Assembly (NCBI GenBank): GCA_002794735.1 | Contig: NBAZ01000006.1 | Coordinates: forward strand, 558,001-622,000 | From: Pyrrhoderma lamaoense | Taxonomy: Eukaryota > Basidiomycota > Agaricomycetes > Hymenochaetales > Hymenochaetaceae | DNA length: 64,000 bases | Direction: 5' to 3' | Shown here: positions 1-11,025 of the stretch, one piece after another | How positions within the stretch are numbered: position 1 is the first letter of the stretch | Layout of the letters: each line of letters opens with the position of its first letter | Notes under the pieces: model-generated | Told to the model about the DNA's origin: nothing | Database searches by the model: none | What the model saw: only the letters and a program-made list of their open reading frames with translations | Made by a program: the position numbers and the translations under genes

Positions 1-1486
1 TGCTGATTTCTCAGTGCTTCAACTGTCAAACACTCTGGGACCGTTCCTGCTGCTAATCTTGATTTGACATCTCCAACAAGATGTGTATATAACTTCAGAT
101 CTCTTTGTTTTTGGGATTCGGGTTCACGTCTGAACCATTGTAATGATCTCTGAGTATTATATATATTAGAACAGAAAAAACGGGTGTGGTCATTGTTATT
201 TACTTACCGGAAGCTTCAATAGCCAAGGCAGAGATTCAACTATATACTTTCCCGGGATGCTTAAAGATAATATATTAGAATATATCAGAGCATAGTTTTC
301 GATATTGCTGCGAGTAATCAGTATACTTACTTAACGCTATTCAAGTGCAGATGGGCCCGCAGGAAATCAGTAAAGTCTTGATTCTGATACTTAGATCAAA
401 CCGTAATACCTAGTAAGATCTGATACAAGTCAATATTGAATCATCTATACACCATAAAAACTCGGTCTATAGAAAGCAAAAAAATACGCACAGTCCATAG
501 CCTTATTATTCTCTACTACAATCCATTCATCAATATTCTCCACTCGTCTGCCATAAGTAACAGAAGTAACAACAGATGCAGCATATCTGAAGGAGATCTA
601 TCAGCTTCTATCAGTTTGAGTGGGTATGAGTCCGTAATACCTCTGAAGATGACGTTCATAATCAGTTGGATTATCAAGAATCTGTTGCATTGCAACTTTC
701 GATTCAAGACTCTGTATATCTCTATATTTCATTGCTTGCCTCAAATGGAAGCCTGAGTGCAAGATCTATCACAGTCCCGATATCATTTCAGAGCCTGATC
801 CATGGACCTGCTATTTAAATTGGTAATAAGCTTTTTGAACATACCTTACGCCATTTACGCCACTCATCACCGTAAGGAAGCATTAGCCCACGTTTATTTT
901 CGGATAAAATTTCGCCTCTGTGTATGTATAAAGATATTAATAGGTCATTTAATCGGTTCTCCGTTTACTTTCTGAGAATATCTCACGCTACAACAAATCG
1001 TGGTCTACTGGAGTATATGTCTGAGCGCTTTTCAAGTAGATCCCAAGCGGCTTGCGCAGTTCCAAGGACTAGATATATTACTAAATTAGCCAGAGTTATT
1101 TAACCCTAGTAAAAAGCTCACCTATAATAGGTGTGTTTCCAAAGAAAAGAGAAACAACAGGTCCTTCATGAAGTTTATTTCATGCGTATATTAAACCATT
1201 TGAGTTACAATAATATGGAATACAGCATACCAAATTGCTTATTAAGCTGTTCAAAATGACGCCAGGGTTTTACGGCAGGCATCTGATGCTTATTTCCTAT
1301 GAAGGGTAGGCCAAGTGGACCGGGAGGCATCTTGCGTCTTAGGGATATACATCTTGCAGTGTATACCAGAACAAGAATTAACAGTGTACATAGGCTAACG
1401 CTGATGGAATTCGAATTGAGGAGACTAGGTGTATAGTAAGTTGTACGCAAGCCTGAGTGGTTTGTAGCGTCAGAATTAGTATACAT
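1..1486 (-). CDS. Cytochrome P450, OrdA-like, 5' part (cut by window edge)
   Basis: This is the N-terminal part of a microsomal haem monooxygenase. The first exon (1231-1486) encodes a membrane anchor (LCTLLILVLVYTA) followed by the proline-rich hinge PPGPLGLPFIGNKHQMP. Further exons read in frame: 1122-1163 (VVSLFFGNTP), 987-1068 (LGTAQAAWDLLEKRSDIYSS), 845-917 (LSENKRGLMLPYGDEWRKWR, the helix C region), 641-765 (GFHLRQAMKYRDIQSLESK) and about 493-586 (AASVVTSVTYGRRV). The last readable exon reaches base 1 with PWLLKLP and THLVGDVKSRLAAGTVPECL. ExxR and the haem loop must lie beyond the left edge. The pattern is that of the basidiomycete P450s annotated as O-methylsterigmatocystin-oxidoreductase-like, and differs clearly from the P450 family further right. 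No lesion was seen. The substrate cannot be read from sequence. Confidence 0.88.
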
Positions 1487-2110
1487 GATGTTAGGTCACT
1501 AATATATCTTTGCCGTTTTATCAGTCTGGGACTAAACTAAGAGTTTATATACCAAAACAAAAGTACGAGAATTTGGTCAGATGTGCTTCTAGATGTGGAT
1601 GAACGAATTTGCCGCTACCAATCAGTAGATAGGTTTGAAAGTACGTGAATAACCAATAATCATGATTGAATTTCCCACTAAAGTTGAATTCATTCTTATA
1701 AACTCGGAGATATGGTCATATGAGGCATAGGATCGAAACATCGTGAGCTTGCCCTGATCGCCAGCCATTCTAAGATTCTTATATCTTACATAGTACTTAC
1801 TAATGTGTTACATAAGCATTACTTTATCAGATACCGAGAAGTTTCAGTTTACTTGTAACCTATATCAAATATAATCTTCAAACCGACTAAACATTTATGC
1901 TCCGTGTCATTAGAATGATAGAACGATGGATAATAAGAGTACGTAAGCCCTTGAACCATGGCTTGAGCATCACGAGAGAGGTCATGCTACAAAAGGAGTA
2001 ATAATTTAGGCTTAAACACATACAATGGACAATCAATGCTTTATCTCCAACGATTGATTTTTTACTTCGAAAAGATGGGCAACATGGATTTTCTTCACTC
2101 ATTAAGGGAA
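1487..2110. other. Intergenic, shared upstream/downstream spacer
   Basis: No convincing coding frame. It holds the promoter side of the minus-strand P450 on the left and the 3' flank of the minus-strand DnaJ gene on the right. Short antisense frames (for example 1887-2114) have no recognisable composition. Confidence 0.6.
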
Positions 2111-3025
2111 TCATCCTCCCCAGCCTCGGGCAAATCCTCCTACCCAGGAGATTACTAGAATAATTCCAAGGCCACTAAGAAATCTCCCAAGAGTTGACTC
2201 GTTCACAAGTCGGTCATGTAATTCACGTTCTTCTTCTTCCCTTCGTTCTCTCCCTGAAAGACGTGATCTGTCCATCCCCCATCCCTCAGTTCTATTGTAA
2301 CCAGTTCTAGGTTGAGTAGAAGAAAATCCTGAGTAACCACTAGCACTTCCCGCTGTCGAGGACGTATTGGATGATGAAGAATTTGCAGTTTCACTTGTTC
2401 GGTGTCGATTCGGATGAAGATGTTGGCTATATGGGTGTTGATGAGGATGTTGTTGAGGACGATAACCCCGGGGACCTTCCCATGCGTGTGTTGCGCCACG
2501 CCTCCGCCGTTCGTGAAGGTCATGCGCCCATCGATTTGCATCAGTTGACGATGCCCTGCTGTGCTGAGCAGAAGAGTACCTTGATCCTGGTGATGACTCC
2601 AGCAGTGTACGGTCGTATGTACGCCTTTAAAATAATTACAACGTTACACCAAAGCAGACTGGCTAATGAGTTAAACATGACAACTAGACTTACCGCTTCC
2701 TATCATCACTAAGAATTGTGTAAGCCTCGCTTACTTTATGAAAACGTTCTGTTGAGTCGCCATCTCCTTCAGTACGAGTATCCGGATGAAATTTTTTACT
2801 CAATCGGAAGTATGCAGCCTTGATTTCCATCCGAGACGCATTTTGTGGTACACCAAGAGTAGAATAGTGGGATCCAGCATCCGACTGCTTTTTAGGAGAG
2901 GATGAGGAGAAGCTTGAGCATTGTATAGCCGCGAGCTTGCTTGGACCCGGTTTCAGACAAGAAATTCCTACAGAACTACATGAGCTGCGAGAATGTGCTG
3001 CACGGTCGATCAAGGTAAAAGACAT
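2111..3025 (-). CDS. DnaJ (Hsp40) protein with C-terminal membrane anchor
   Basis: Two exons, 2694-3025 and 2111-2624, close in frame to 281 residues. After a basic, serine-rich N-terminus of about 50 residues that may be a mitochondrial targeting sequence, there is a J domain: HYSTLGVPQNAS, IKAAYFRLSKKFHPDT (with the HPD triad that stimulates Hsp70 ATPase) and FHKVSEAYTILSD. The middle is low-complexity (RRRGATHAWEGPRGY, QQHPHQHPY). The C-terminus is a single hydrophobic helix (LGRFLSGLGIILVISWVGGF) ending ARGWGG. This architecture resembles DnaJC4-type co-chaperones. The splice after DDRK restores the frame into RTYDRTLLE. The longer open frame 2203-2541 on the same strand is a shadow in another frame. 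Inference: a membrane-bound co-chaperone, probably mitochondrial. Confidence 0.85.
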
Positions 3026-3929
3026 AGTGCCGGTTACAGTGACTTCATGGTAGACTTGACGTTGATGTCACACCTTTCGTGATGTCCTATCCTTTTTTGG
3101 ATTCAATTCCAATCTCTACTTTAAACAACCATAAAATCATTAAATTCCACTCAGGGCGACGGATAAGAGGATAGGATATCTGAATACATATCAACTGATT
3201 GAGATCAAATACAGTCGTCATCTCAGCCTTTCCTCCACCTCGCGTAATAGAAGAAAAGAAGTTATAAAATACAAATTTGGACTGGTTCAGCTATCTCTAC
3301 ACGTCTTATCATTCCAACCTTTGCACTGACTCTCTCATGATATCTGGCGGGTTTCAAGCTTTATTAGTATATCTTGTAAACAAGACATCCACATATGGAT
3401 CAATGGACTCTTCGTTCAATAGCTCTTCTGGATTAGTGCCAGATCGCTGCGTGCATCGCAATGGAGCTAGATAAGTCCATACACTTGTCGAGTCTGAAGC
3501 TATTGAAAGATTTACCGGCGACTTGTTACAAATATCACGGATACGCTGCGGCTTCTACCTGATACGCACAAAATTACCTCGTATACCATAGCATGTATGT
3601 CAGTTATCTCGGCACAGTTCACCGGTTAGTAAGCTCGTATTCATCATGTTTTCATGCAGGATGCGTTTTGGGACACGATTAGAGCACCAGATTATTGCGC
3701 AAAGTATGTGGATCAGGGTTTCAGATTCACCTTCCAACTCGGTCGTCGTTCGGCGTCTTGCTAAGATCTTTAAAACTCGCGGCTTAGGTGCCGTCATCAA
3801 ACTAAGTATAGTATTTATTCTACGCCGAGGGCGGAAATATATTGTTACAGATTAAAACCAAGCTTTTAAAGCGCAAGTGTGTTTCTTTCATATCATAAAT
3901 TTGCCCATGTTTACTTTCCTCTCTTCACC
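3026..3929. other. Intergenic, possible unresolved small gene
   Basis: Divergent region between the DnaJ gene (minus) and the serine-rich gene (plus). Plus-strand frames of 50-70 codons occur at 3277-3474 and 3646-3855, and an antisense frame at 3600-3800. I could not join them with credible splice sites or match a family, so no gene is called. Confidence 0.4.
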
Positions 3930-5649
3930 ATGCAAAAAAGTCCTTCCACCTTCAGCAGTCCTGCACCACGTCGTTTGTCATCCTATGACTCAACATCCAT
4001 TTCCAGCATGAAGTTTCCAACACATACTAATCACCCATCTTATAGTAGTATGACACTGAGACGGCAATCGCAAACCTATCGATCATCTCCTCTTGCTGGA
4101 CCTGCTGTTTCTTCGAATGGTTCGGTTGTTGAGGCAAATCCCGACAAGGGTAAAAATGAGTCGGAACCGAACACTACTACTGGTTTAAAGTCCCTTGAGA
4201 ATATAGCCCCAATGCATCGTGCCCGTTCCCTAAGTAGTAATTCAAAGGCATTACTCCAGCACCAGGGAACTTATCACACTCATTTTCCAACCGTGAACGA
4301 TAACGATAATGAATTTGGCACTGACTGTAAGCATCTCTATAGAACTACAAATTTCTTTTCTACGTGTACACTACTGAACTCGTATAACACCAGTTTCTCC
4401 CCGAAATATCCGCCATTTGCGTACTAGGCGTATCTCTTCTTCAATTCTAGAGTCCCCCCGGACCCCTTCTCTTTCTCTACTGGTCGATCTCGAGCGCAGG
4501 TCTTTTCCTGATCCCCAGATTTCACAATTTCTTACACAAGGGACCCAGTCAACTAGTCGAGGCCCATCAGTTACGAAACGAAGACCACGTTTTTCTTTGG
4601 CTGCATCTTCGTCTGCGAGTTCTTCAAGATCATCGCTGAGTCCCATTGAGGAGGATGTTGACTTTATTGAACGTAGCCGAAATGAAGACATCCCCAGACC
4701 TCCAACTCAAAGGCATAGCTGGCTTTCGGCAACACAAACTCCCATTTTCTCGAGGTCTTCTATGCATACTCAGAAAGTTGTTATGCCAATCCCGGCAAGA
4801 CGTTTTACTCGTTCCGATCCGAATATCGTTAAATCAAAGTTGGCTTCGAGCGAATCCTCTGAACCGAGAAAGGTTGCTAGCATAGCTTCGAGCCCAAGTT
4901 CGACAACAGCAAAAATAATAAAGAAACAAAGAAGTTTGATAAATTCAGGGCAATCAGAGTCGGTCTCAAGAGATACGTCTTCTATATCTCTTACTCGGTT
5001 CATACGTCATTTGTCTGGTTCAAAACATACAACTTCCCAAAGTCCTTCAATCAAATCCTCAGCACTAGCTTCTCAGCCTGGACGTTCATCATCAGACATT
5101 AACATTAGTTCATGCGGCCCATCGCGTAATCTGATAAGAATTAAAGAAGGAAATAACAAAGGCCCGAAACTTCGGAAATCCCAAATGTCCCGTTCAGTTC
5201 ATGTTTCTACAAATCATCGACAAGCTGTACAGGTCACATCACAACATCCAGATAAGAAATCCCTACGAAAAGATGCTATATCTGTAGATTCAGTCTCCAA
5301 ACAGAGAAAGCAGGACAATGAAAGCGGACTTAATCGTGTATGGTACAACATTCGACATACACGTCCCCCTCCACTTTCAAAAACGCAATCGATTACGATT
5401 CCGACACACGCGCAGCCCACACAACCGCCTGCGGCCGTCATCAAGGCGCCTCTTCATCCCGACTTACCTTCATTCGACGCCCTTACTCCGAGGGAGCTCG
5501 CGCTTAATTTTGTACTGTCACCCGATGTACCCGACGCTCCGGCGAGGAGAAAAATCCTACATGCAGTGAAAGTGCTAGTGACTCTTCTCTTTCCAGTCTT
5601 TTTTTGTCTGCAACAGACCCTTCTCTGTGCATACAGTATCCCGCATTAG
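3930..5649 (+). CDS. Serine-rich, probably disordered protein; possible 3' frameshift
   Basis: Two exons, 3930-4326 and 4394-5649, join in frame (550 residues). The start MQKSPSTFSSP is chosen over the in-frame ATG at 3879 because it follows a pyrimidine-rich leader and opens the low-complexity region. The protein is rich in Ser, Arg, Pro and Thr throughout, with basic serine clusters (RRISSSILESPRTPS, LTRFIRHLSGSKHT) of the kind seen in phosphorylated regulators. Near the end is a better conserved-looking block, PSFDALTPRELALNFVLS. After ARRK at a run of five A (5550-5554) the composition changes abruptly to hydrophobic and stops. One extra base would continue a serine-rich tail (SESASDSSLSSLF) to a stop at 5687. 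I do not recognise the family. Confidence 0.7.
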
Positions 5650-6106
5650 CAGCCCGTTCATACTCTGCTAAAGCTATATACGTCTGAATATCTTCTTTAT
5701 CTTGCGGACTTTTTGATAATTGAAAACCATCCTTTTTTGCAGTCATAAAGAATCCTCGATTATATAATTCTTTGGCAAGTTCATATAAATATCCATGCAA
5801 AATCCCACCTCCTCCGATCCATTCTTATCAGGATTTCCATTTCTTTTATTTCTGGTCATCGCTATGCGCGCAAATGTGTACTTGTACAAGTAGAATCGGG
5901 GCCCTATGAATACCATTGATTGTTTTTGTAATGTAGATTCGTACTAGATTCTCTTGATATTATTATTTTATCCGTCTTACATACAAAAATGGTTCACGGG
6001 TATGATGGCTGCGAGTGGTATGCTCATAAAACACAGCTACTGCAATGATATCTTGATATCTATGTAATCGACACATCAAAACAAAGTCCGAGCCTCAGAC
6101 AGTCAT
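5650..6106. other. Spacer between convergent genes; antisense open frame
   Basis: Separates the 3' ends of the serine-rich gene (plus) and AP-1 mu (minus). A 98-codon minus-strand frame (5504-5800, start MHGYLYELAKELYNRGFF) overlaps the 3' end of the serine-rich gene. Its composition is protein-like (KEDIQTYIALAEYERAANAG) but no upstream exon, promoter or family was identified, so it is recorded here and not called as a gene. Confidence 0.4.
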
Positions 6107-7826
6107 TTACATAGGAACTATAGGGGCACTGCCCTTATCCAGAGCCGTTCGTAAACTAGATGTGAAAAGTGAGATGTGTCAGTAATGTGGTGGTGAAACT
6201 GAGGAAAAAGAACCATTTTTTGAATATGACAGTGATCAAGCGCTTACCTATAGTCATCTCCGTGCTGAGTGATGTAGCGCACCCAAGGAAGTGCCTGGTA
6301 TCCACTCTTTTCCACAATCTTAAGGTACCTAACCTGGATCCCAGATACAGTGAAATAGGGTATTTCGAATTTAACAGTAATCGGTGCACGCCGTTCCACT
6401 TCATTCTCTGTGACAAGTGATCCATAAATATGTGCCTCATGGAGATAGGATTATACAGAACATAGAAGAGGTAACATACCGTTCCGAACAGATGGAAGAG
6501 CGAAATGCGCACGCATAAGGAACTCTCGCCCCCTGCTAATTGTTTGATCTTCCATACAAAAGCGCTCTTATCTGGAGCATATTGAACAGTGCCGGTCGCC
6601 GCTCGGAAACGAGGGGAACTAGCATCATCTGGTACGGGTACATATATTTCTACAGCGTTTGCAGTACTTCGTCGTTTGAATTGAGCTTTTACTTTGACAA
6701 CATATTCAATGCGTGAGCCTTTATGACTTTCAACAGAAGCCTCCGCCCATATCAGTGGTTTTACTGGTGTCGAAAGACGATAAGACATCAACTCAAATTC
6801 ACCATCCGGAGGTATGAAGGAGATTGTTCGGTCATTTTCAAAGCGAGATAATCGTACACATTGATGGAATTTAACATCTTCCATCTCAATCGCCTTCCCT
6901 CGTGCGGCTGTAGACAGTTAGCAGATAGATAAAGCAGATATGTAAACGTCCAAAAATATAATTTTTAGAGGGGGAAACCCACTTCTTCCTGTGCTTTCAA
7001 ACATGACCTTATCATTTAAGCCGAGTCGTAACTCCGGCATGCCAGATAAATAGCACTTCATCTTGATTGCACCCAATATCTCAGATCGAATGACGTTGCC
7101 GTTAGCATTAACCTAGACAAACGGTGGTTATTCAGACGATCGTTTGGAGCTAATTTACTTTGAGGAGACATACAAGCATGTTGACACTTTCGATAACGTC
7201 CAAGAAAACTTCGTTCTTACGATATCTTATTCCTTCTGACCGCCATGATACTGCGTTTGTTACGGCCATTGGCGGGCGCACTTGCACTTCTAATTGATGC
7301 GACTCCTGAGTAATATATCTAATACCTTCATTAGCAGATGCGCGGTTGAGACAGGATCTAGTTAGTTCTCACTCTTGCAATATTTTACTTTCTGTTGTCT
7401 GAGGATAACCGAAATCCATCATCTCATCAAGTAACTCATAGATGATCACGAAGTTGTCCCGAATGGACTCTTCTTCAAGTTCTTTAAAGTACTCGACTAG
7501 AACCGACGAAAGCCGGTGCAAGAATATTATGACCTCGGCAGCATTGGTGTTACGCTTTGAAAGTGCAAGAACTATAGCGCCATTCAGCATGAGGACAAAT
7601 GCATACATTTCTATGAAGGGCACGCACGGTAGAGATTACTGTGTCGGACATGCATATAATTTATTCCCTGGCTCGAGAAACATGGAGTAACCTGTTGTCC
7701 CTCTTCCTCTATTTCAAGTACAAGTGGTAAGAAACGTTCAACATAAGAGGGAGGTACATCGTCTCGATACGATCTTTGAATAAGCGGCTTTCCCTTGAGA
7801 TCTAGTATAGCAATTAAACTAGCCAT
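6107..7826 (-). CDS. APM1: AP-1 clathrin adaptor complex, mu (medium) subunit
   Basis: Subunit of the AP-1 coat that sorts cargo at the trans-Golgi network and endosomes; the C-terminal domain binds tyrosine-based sorting signals. The N-terminal longin-like domain is clear (LIAILDLKGKPLIQRSYRDD at the start, NFVIIYELLDEMMDFGYPQT at about 7400-7470). The mu homology domain follows (ISFIPPDGEFELMSYRLS, ANAVEIYVPVPDD, APDKSAFVWKIKQLAGG), then VKFEIPYFTVSGIQVRYLKI, ALPWVRYITQHGDDYS and, after a last intron, LRTALDKGSAPIVPM. About six exons. At 6529-6533 a run of five C (G on the coding strand) leaves the conserved REFLMRAHFALPSVRN one frame off from the preceding KQLAGG, so the assembled sequence has a one-base deletion there. 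In an essential gene this may be a sequencing error. Confidence 0.93.
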
Positions 7827-8172
7827 TTCGACGTATGTTTAAGGGTATAACAGGCACTACGGAGCCTGGTTCTTTTTTGAAACTAAAGAGACGTTATACA
7901 CGCCGGAGATGGTCAAATTATAAGGTGATAGTGGTTGAATGCAATAAAGCGTGTCATCACGTTGCACGCGTCAATCAGTCCTGGTAAGCACAATTACAGA
8001 CACAAAGTCTAATTATATCCCCCCTTCTGGCCCGTTTTAGGGTTCAAAGAGTTATTTAAGAGACAAATATCCGACAAACGTACTTTTACTACACCTGTTT
8101 CTGCTGATTGTACCATGAATACACACACATATAAATAGCACAAAATCTTGGAATATAATCTACTATCGTCGA
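7827..8172. other. Intergenic
   Basis: About 350 bases between the AP-1 mu start and the 3' end of the P450 pseudogene. It must contain the AP-1 mu promoter. No gene or repeat seen. Confidence 0.5.
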
Positions 8173-10541
8173 CTACCCAGCGGCCGCAGAATACATTTTC
8201 ACATTCAGCGACAAACGTGTTCCAGATTCCTCAACGAAACGACGTGAAACTCCTAAAAATTGCCTCTCACAACTGTCTGTGGAGTTTGAAGGTGAAAATT
8301 CAAACCAACGACATAAGACGAATAGTAACGTCTTAATTCTAGAGAAAGAATTGTTCCAAGAAACTCAGGCAAAGTTAACTATGATGTAATTGTGAGAAAA
8401 GCTTACTCAATAACTGCAAAGCGATAACCGATGCAACTTTTAGTTCCTCCATAAAATGTCATAATGTGACTCCATGCCCCCGGTATCTTCTTCACCGTAT
8501 CAGGTAGATTCAGCCATCTATCTGGACTACGTACGCATAATCTCATTTTAGAAATACTCTCTACTTGAAGGTGAACAACATACTTGAAACCGTGGGCATC
8601 TGGCCCCCAGATTGTTTTATCCGTATTCAACACTATTTTCGGGATGATCACTAATTGTCCCTTCGTGATCCTTCATAAATAGTTAACAGAAAGCTCTCAT
8701 TCACATTAAACGCAGCGGCTTACCTGAGCTCTCTTGTATTGACACCTCTTGTGTTAACCAAATGGTTCTTCTAGTGGGATAATGTCATCGTGCACAGCCT
8801 TCCGATATGTGAATGATACCGCGCCATATAAGCGCAAAGTCTCGCGTACAAATGCGTCAAGGAAAGGAAGGGAATCGAGATCACTCATATCTGGCTCCTC
8901 TGAGGAAACTCCTAAAAGCTCTGTTCTTAATCGCTGTTGGATTTCTGGATACATCGCAAGAGCATAGAGGCACCACATCATTTGTTTGCTACGACCAATA
9001 GATTAATGAATGGCTCTTGCTTCAAGCAATTAAGAAAGACTTCGAACCTAATCTGTCCATGACCGGCAAGCAAGATTGTTGGTATCTCTACCCGCGGTTT
9101 CAGAAACAGTTTTGACAAAATTATCTTCGTGGCCATTATTTGTACTTACGAGCACGTATTTCATCTTCACTCAACCTCTGTGAATCGGGATTAGTTTTAT
9201 CCATATTTGAGCGCACCAAAACGCTGAGAAGTCTCTGCCCCTGAGATCATCGAAGGCATTGTCTGGGTTTTTACGAAAGCCACGTTCTTTATTCATGCGC
9301 TCTTGTAAAAGCGTGTTCTCAATTCGTTCCACAGTTTCCTTCGCTTGCTTGATCTCTGGAGATAAAGGCTAACCGAGCAGCTCAGTATGCAATCTGAGCT
9401 TTAACAACACATTTTTAAACCGCTTACAAAGATTTTTCTCAGAATTGGAATCTTGTAGCGAAGTAGACAGGCAATGGTCGACATCTTATTTCCAATCTTC
9501 ATGGACTGAATTAAGAAGGTGATTGGTTTACTGAACTCATTGTTTTTATCCTTTTGAAGGGCATTGAAATTGTATCCGAATCCTTCGATAAAGTTAGCAG
9601 ATAACACGAAGTTAGACAACACCTGCTTTTTCACCAGCTATTCCCAAGATGTCTAGCGAGACTCTACTCATCCAAGATAAAACCTCAATCGTACGGACGG
9701 ATTTGCTTCTTTGAACTTTAGCTGTCCATATGTTTCGAAGCTATGGGTGATTTCAGCTGGCTGACCTTCCCTTTGTCATTCTGGAACACACCTCATATGC
9801 CTTTTTATAGAAGACTGGAGTTAACGCTTTGATTGTCGATGGCCCAAACACGGGCTCTAAAGTGTTATCCCGATTTGTGTTCAGTGATTCGGTGCCACCA
9901 GAGTCATCTTATTTGCGCACCATGATTTGTCTCTAAGAATATGATATTTGTTACTAAGTTATCATAATATACCAGTAAGATGGTACCTACTTGCTTCTTA
10001 TGTTGGTTGCCTTTCGCGATTGGGATTTTAGAGATAATTATCTATAAACAGATTTACTCACTCACCTTCAGCAGTGTAAATACCTGTCAGAAGGCCAAAC
10101 TACATCAAGAAATCTGTATCATGTGGCAGTTATACAAGCACAAGAAACATACCACTTCCTAATAGCTCTGCTATACGCATACTCCACACGTCCAATCTTT
10201 GATAATCATACGAACGTGCTAGTATATGTCCTACTGCCTTAGTATCCGATGTCACGATAGCATGCTTCCAATAATAATCACTATTAGCTACTTATCTAGA
10301 TTGATTGTCAGACATTACTGCACTCACCATTTCATCACCTTCCGTACTTCTCAAAGAACTTGTGTACATCTCCAATTGTGGACTTGTTGATAATACTACT
10401 CAAAGTATCACTTGTCTCGGGCTCGGGAATATATCTCAGCGGAGAGCGGAAATAGGAAATCAGAGTTTGTACATAGAAATATATCATACAGATGCAGAGA
10501 ATAATAAGCACAATTGGTATCAGTACTTCAGTTGGTTCCAT
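8173..10541 (-). pseudogene. Cytochrome P450 pseudogene (tandem copy 1)
   Basis: Homologous to the intact copy at 11026-13401 exon for exon, with an N-terminal anchor (VLIPIVLIILCICMIYFYV) and hinge SPLRYIPEPE where relatives have PGP. Lesions seen against paralogues: a one-base loss after EKYG (about 10338); a one-base loss at NPVFGPS after the microexon (about 9869); a frameshift in the GRDLLS block (about 9240); AGHET changed to AGHGQ (about 9070); an extra G after EEPF (about 8757); and a frame break in the last exon (about 8265). ExxR (ETLR) and the haem loop ([13 protein letters not shown]) are still readable. The 12-base microexon is present (9921-9932, RQIM). Several independent lesions make this a decayed gene and not sequencing noise. 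The last codons run to a TAG at 8173. Confidence 0.85.
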
Positions 10542-11025
10542 GGCAGTCTACTTAGATGAGGGGAGCTTCAACGGAGCGCACTGGTCCTATACCCTTAGAG
10601 GGTATCTATGAGAGACCCTGGGAGTGTTCAAAGGAAATACGGGCATCTAAATTGGACTTATAGTTCGCTGAACGTATCAGGAGGTCGGGTAATTACATAA
10701 TTTCAAAATAAGTCCAAATATACAAACTATTTATACCCCCGTAAAGATCCGGAGAGAAAGAGGCAAATTCAAAATCATACGCAATGTGATCCCATCATAA
10801 TTTTAAGGACCTTAGCGCCAGGAACTTTGATTTGATACTTGAGATATGAGCGCTATATTCTTTCCATTCACTCTAAAATTATAACAAAACCTATAGTGAT
10901 CTATTGCCTTTCATATTATGCCTTTGTAAATATTGCTACATTAACATAGAAAAATTGAAGATATATATATAACAATAAAACAAGATAATACAGATGCAAA
11001 CGATACAACGCTACAATGATATATC
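10542..11025. other. Intergenic between P450 copies 1 and 2
   Basis: 5' flank of the pseudogene and 3' flank of the next P450. It holds the TATA-like box listed separately; otherwise AT-rich with no gene. Confidence 0.5.
10727..10740 (-). promoter_or_regulatory. TATA-like box upstream of P450 copy 1
   Basis: On the minus strand it reads GGGGTATAAATAG, about 190 bases before the pseudogene start codon. Copies at 28831-31113 and 32902-35173 also have a TATA-like box next to a run of five or six G, so the element may be an old shared promoter feature. Inferred from sequence only. Confidence 0.4.

Noticed and set aside
2203..2541. 112-codon minus-strand frame (MQIDGRMTFTNG...)
   Set aside because: It is an out-of-frame reading of DnaJ exon 2; the correct frame links to the J domain by a clean splice and ends in a membrane helix.
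3277..3855. Plus-strand frames that might form a small gene
   Set aside because: No splice combination gave a sensible protein and no family was recognised; an antisense frame covers the same bases.
6529..6533. Programmed ribosomal frameshifting in AP-1 mu
   Set aside because: No known case in the family and no slippery heptamer; assembly error or mutation is simpler.
6156..6884. 242-codon frame read as one exon of AP-1 mu
   Set aside because: Only its first part is the true frame; after KQLAGG it runs out of frame and through two introns.
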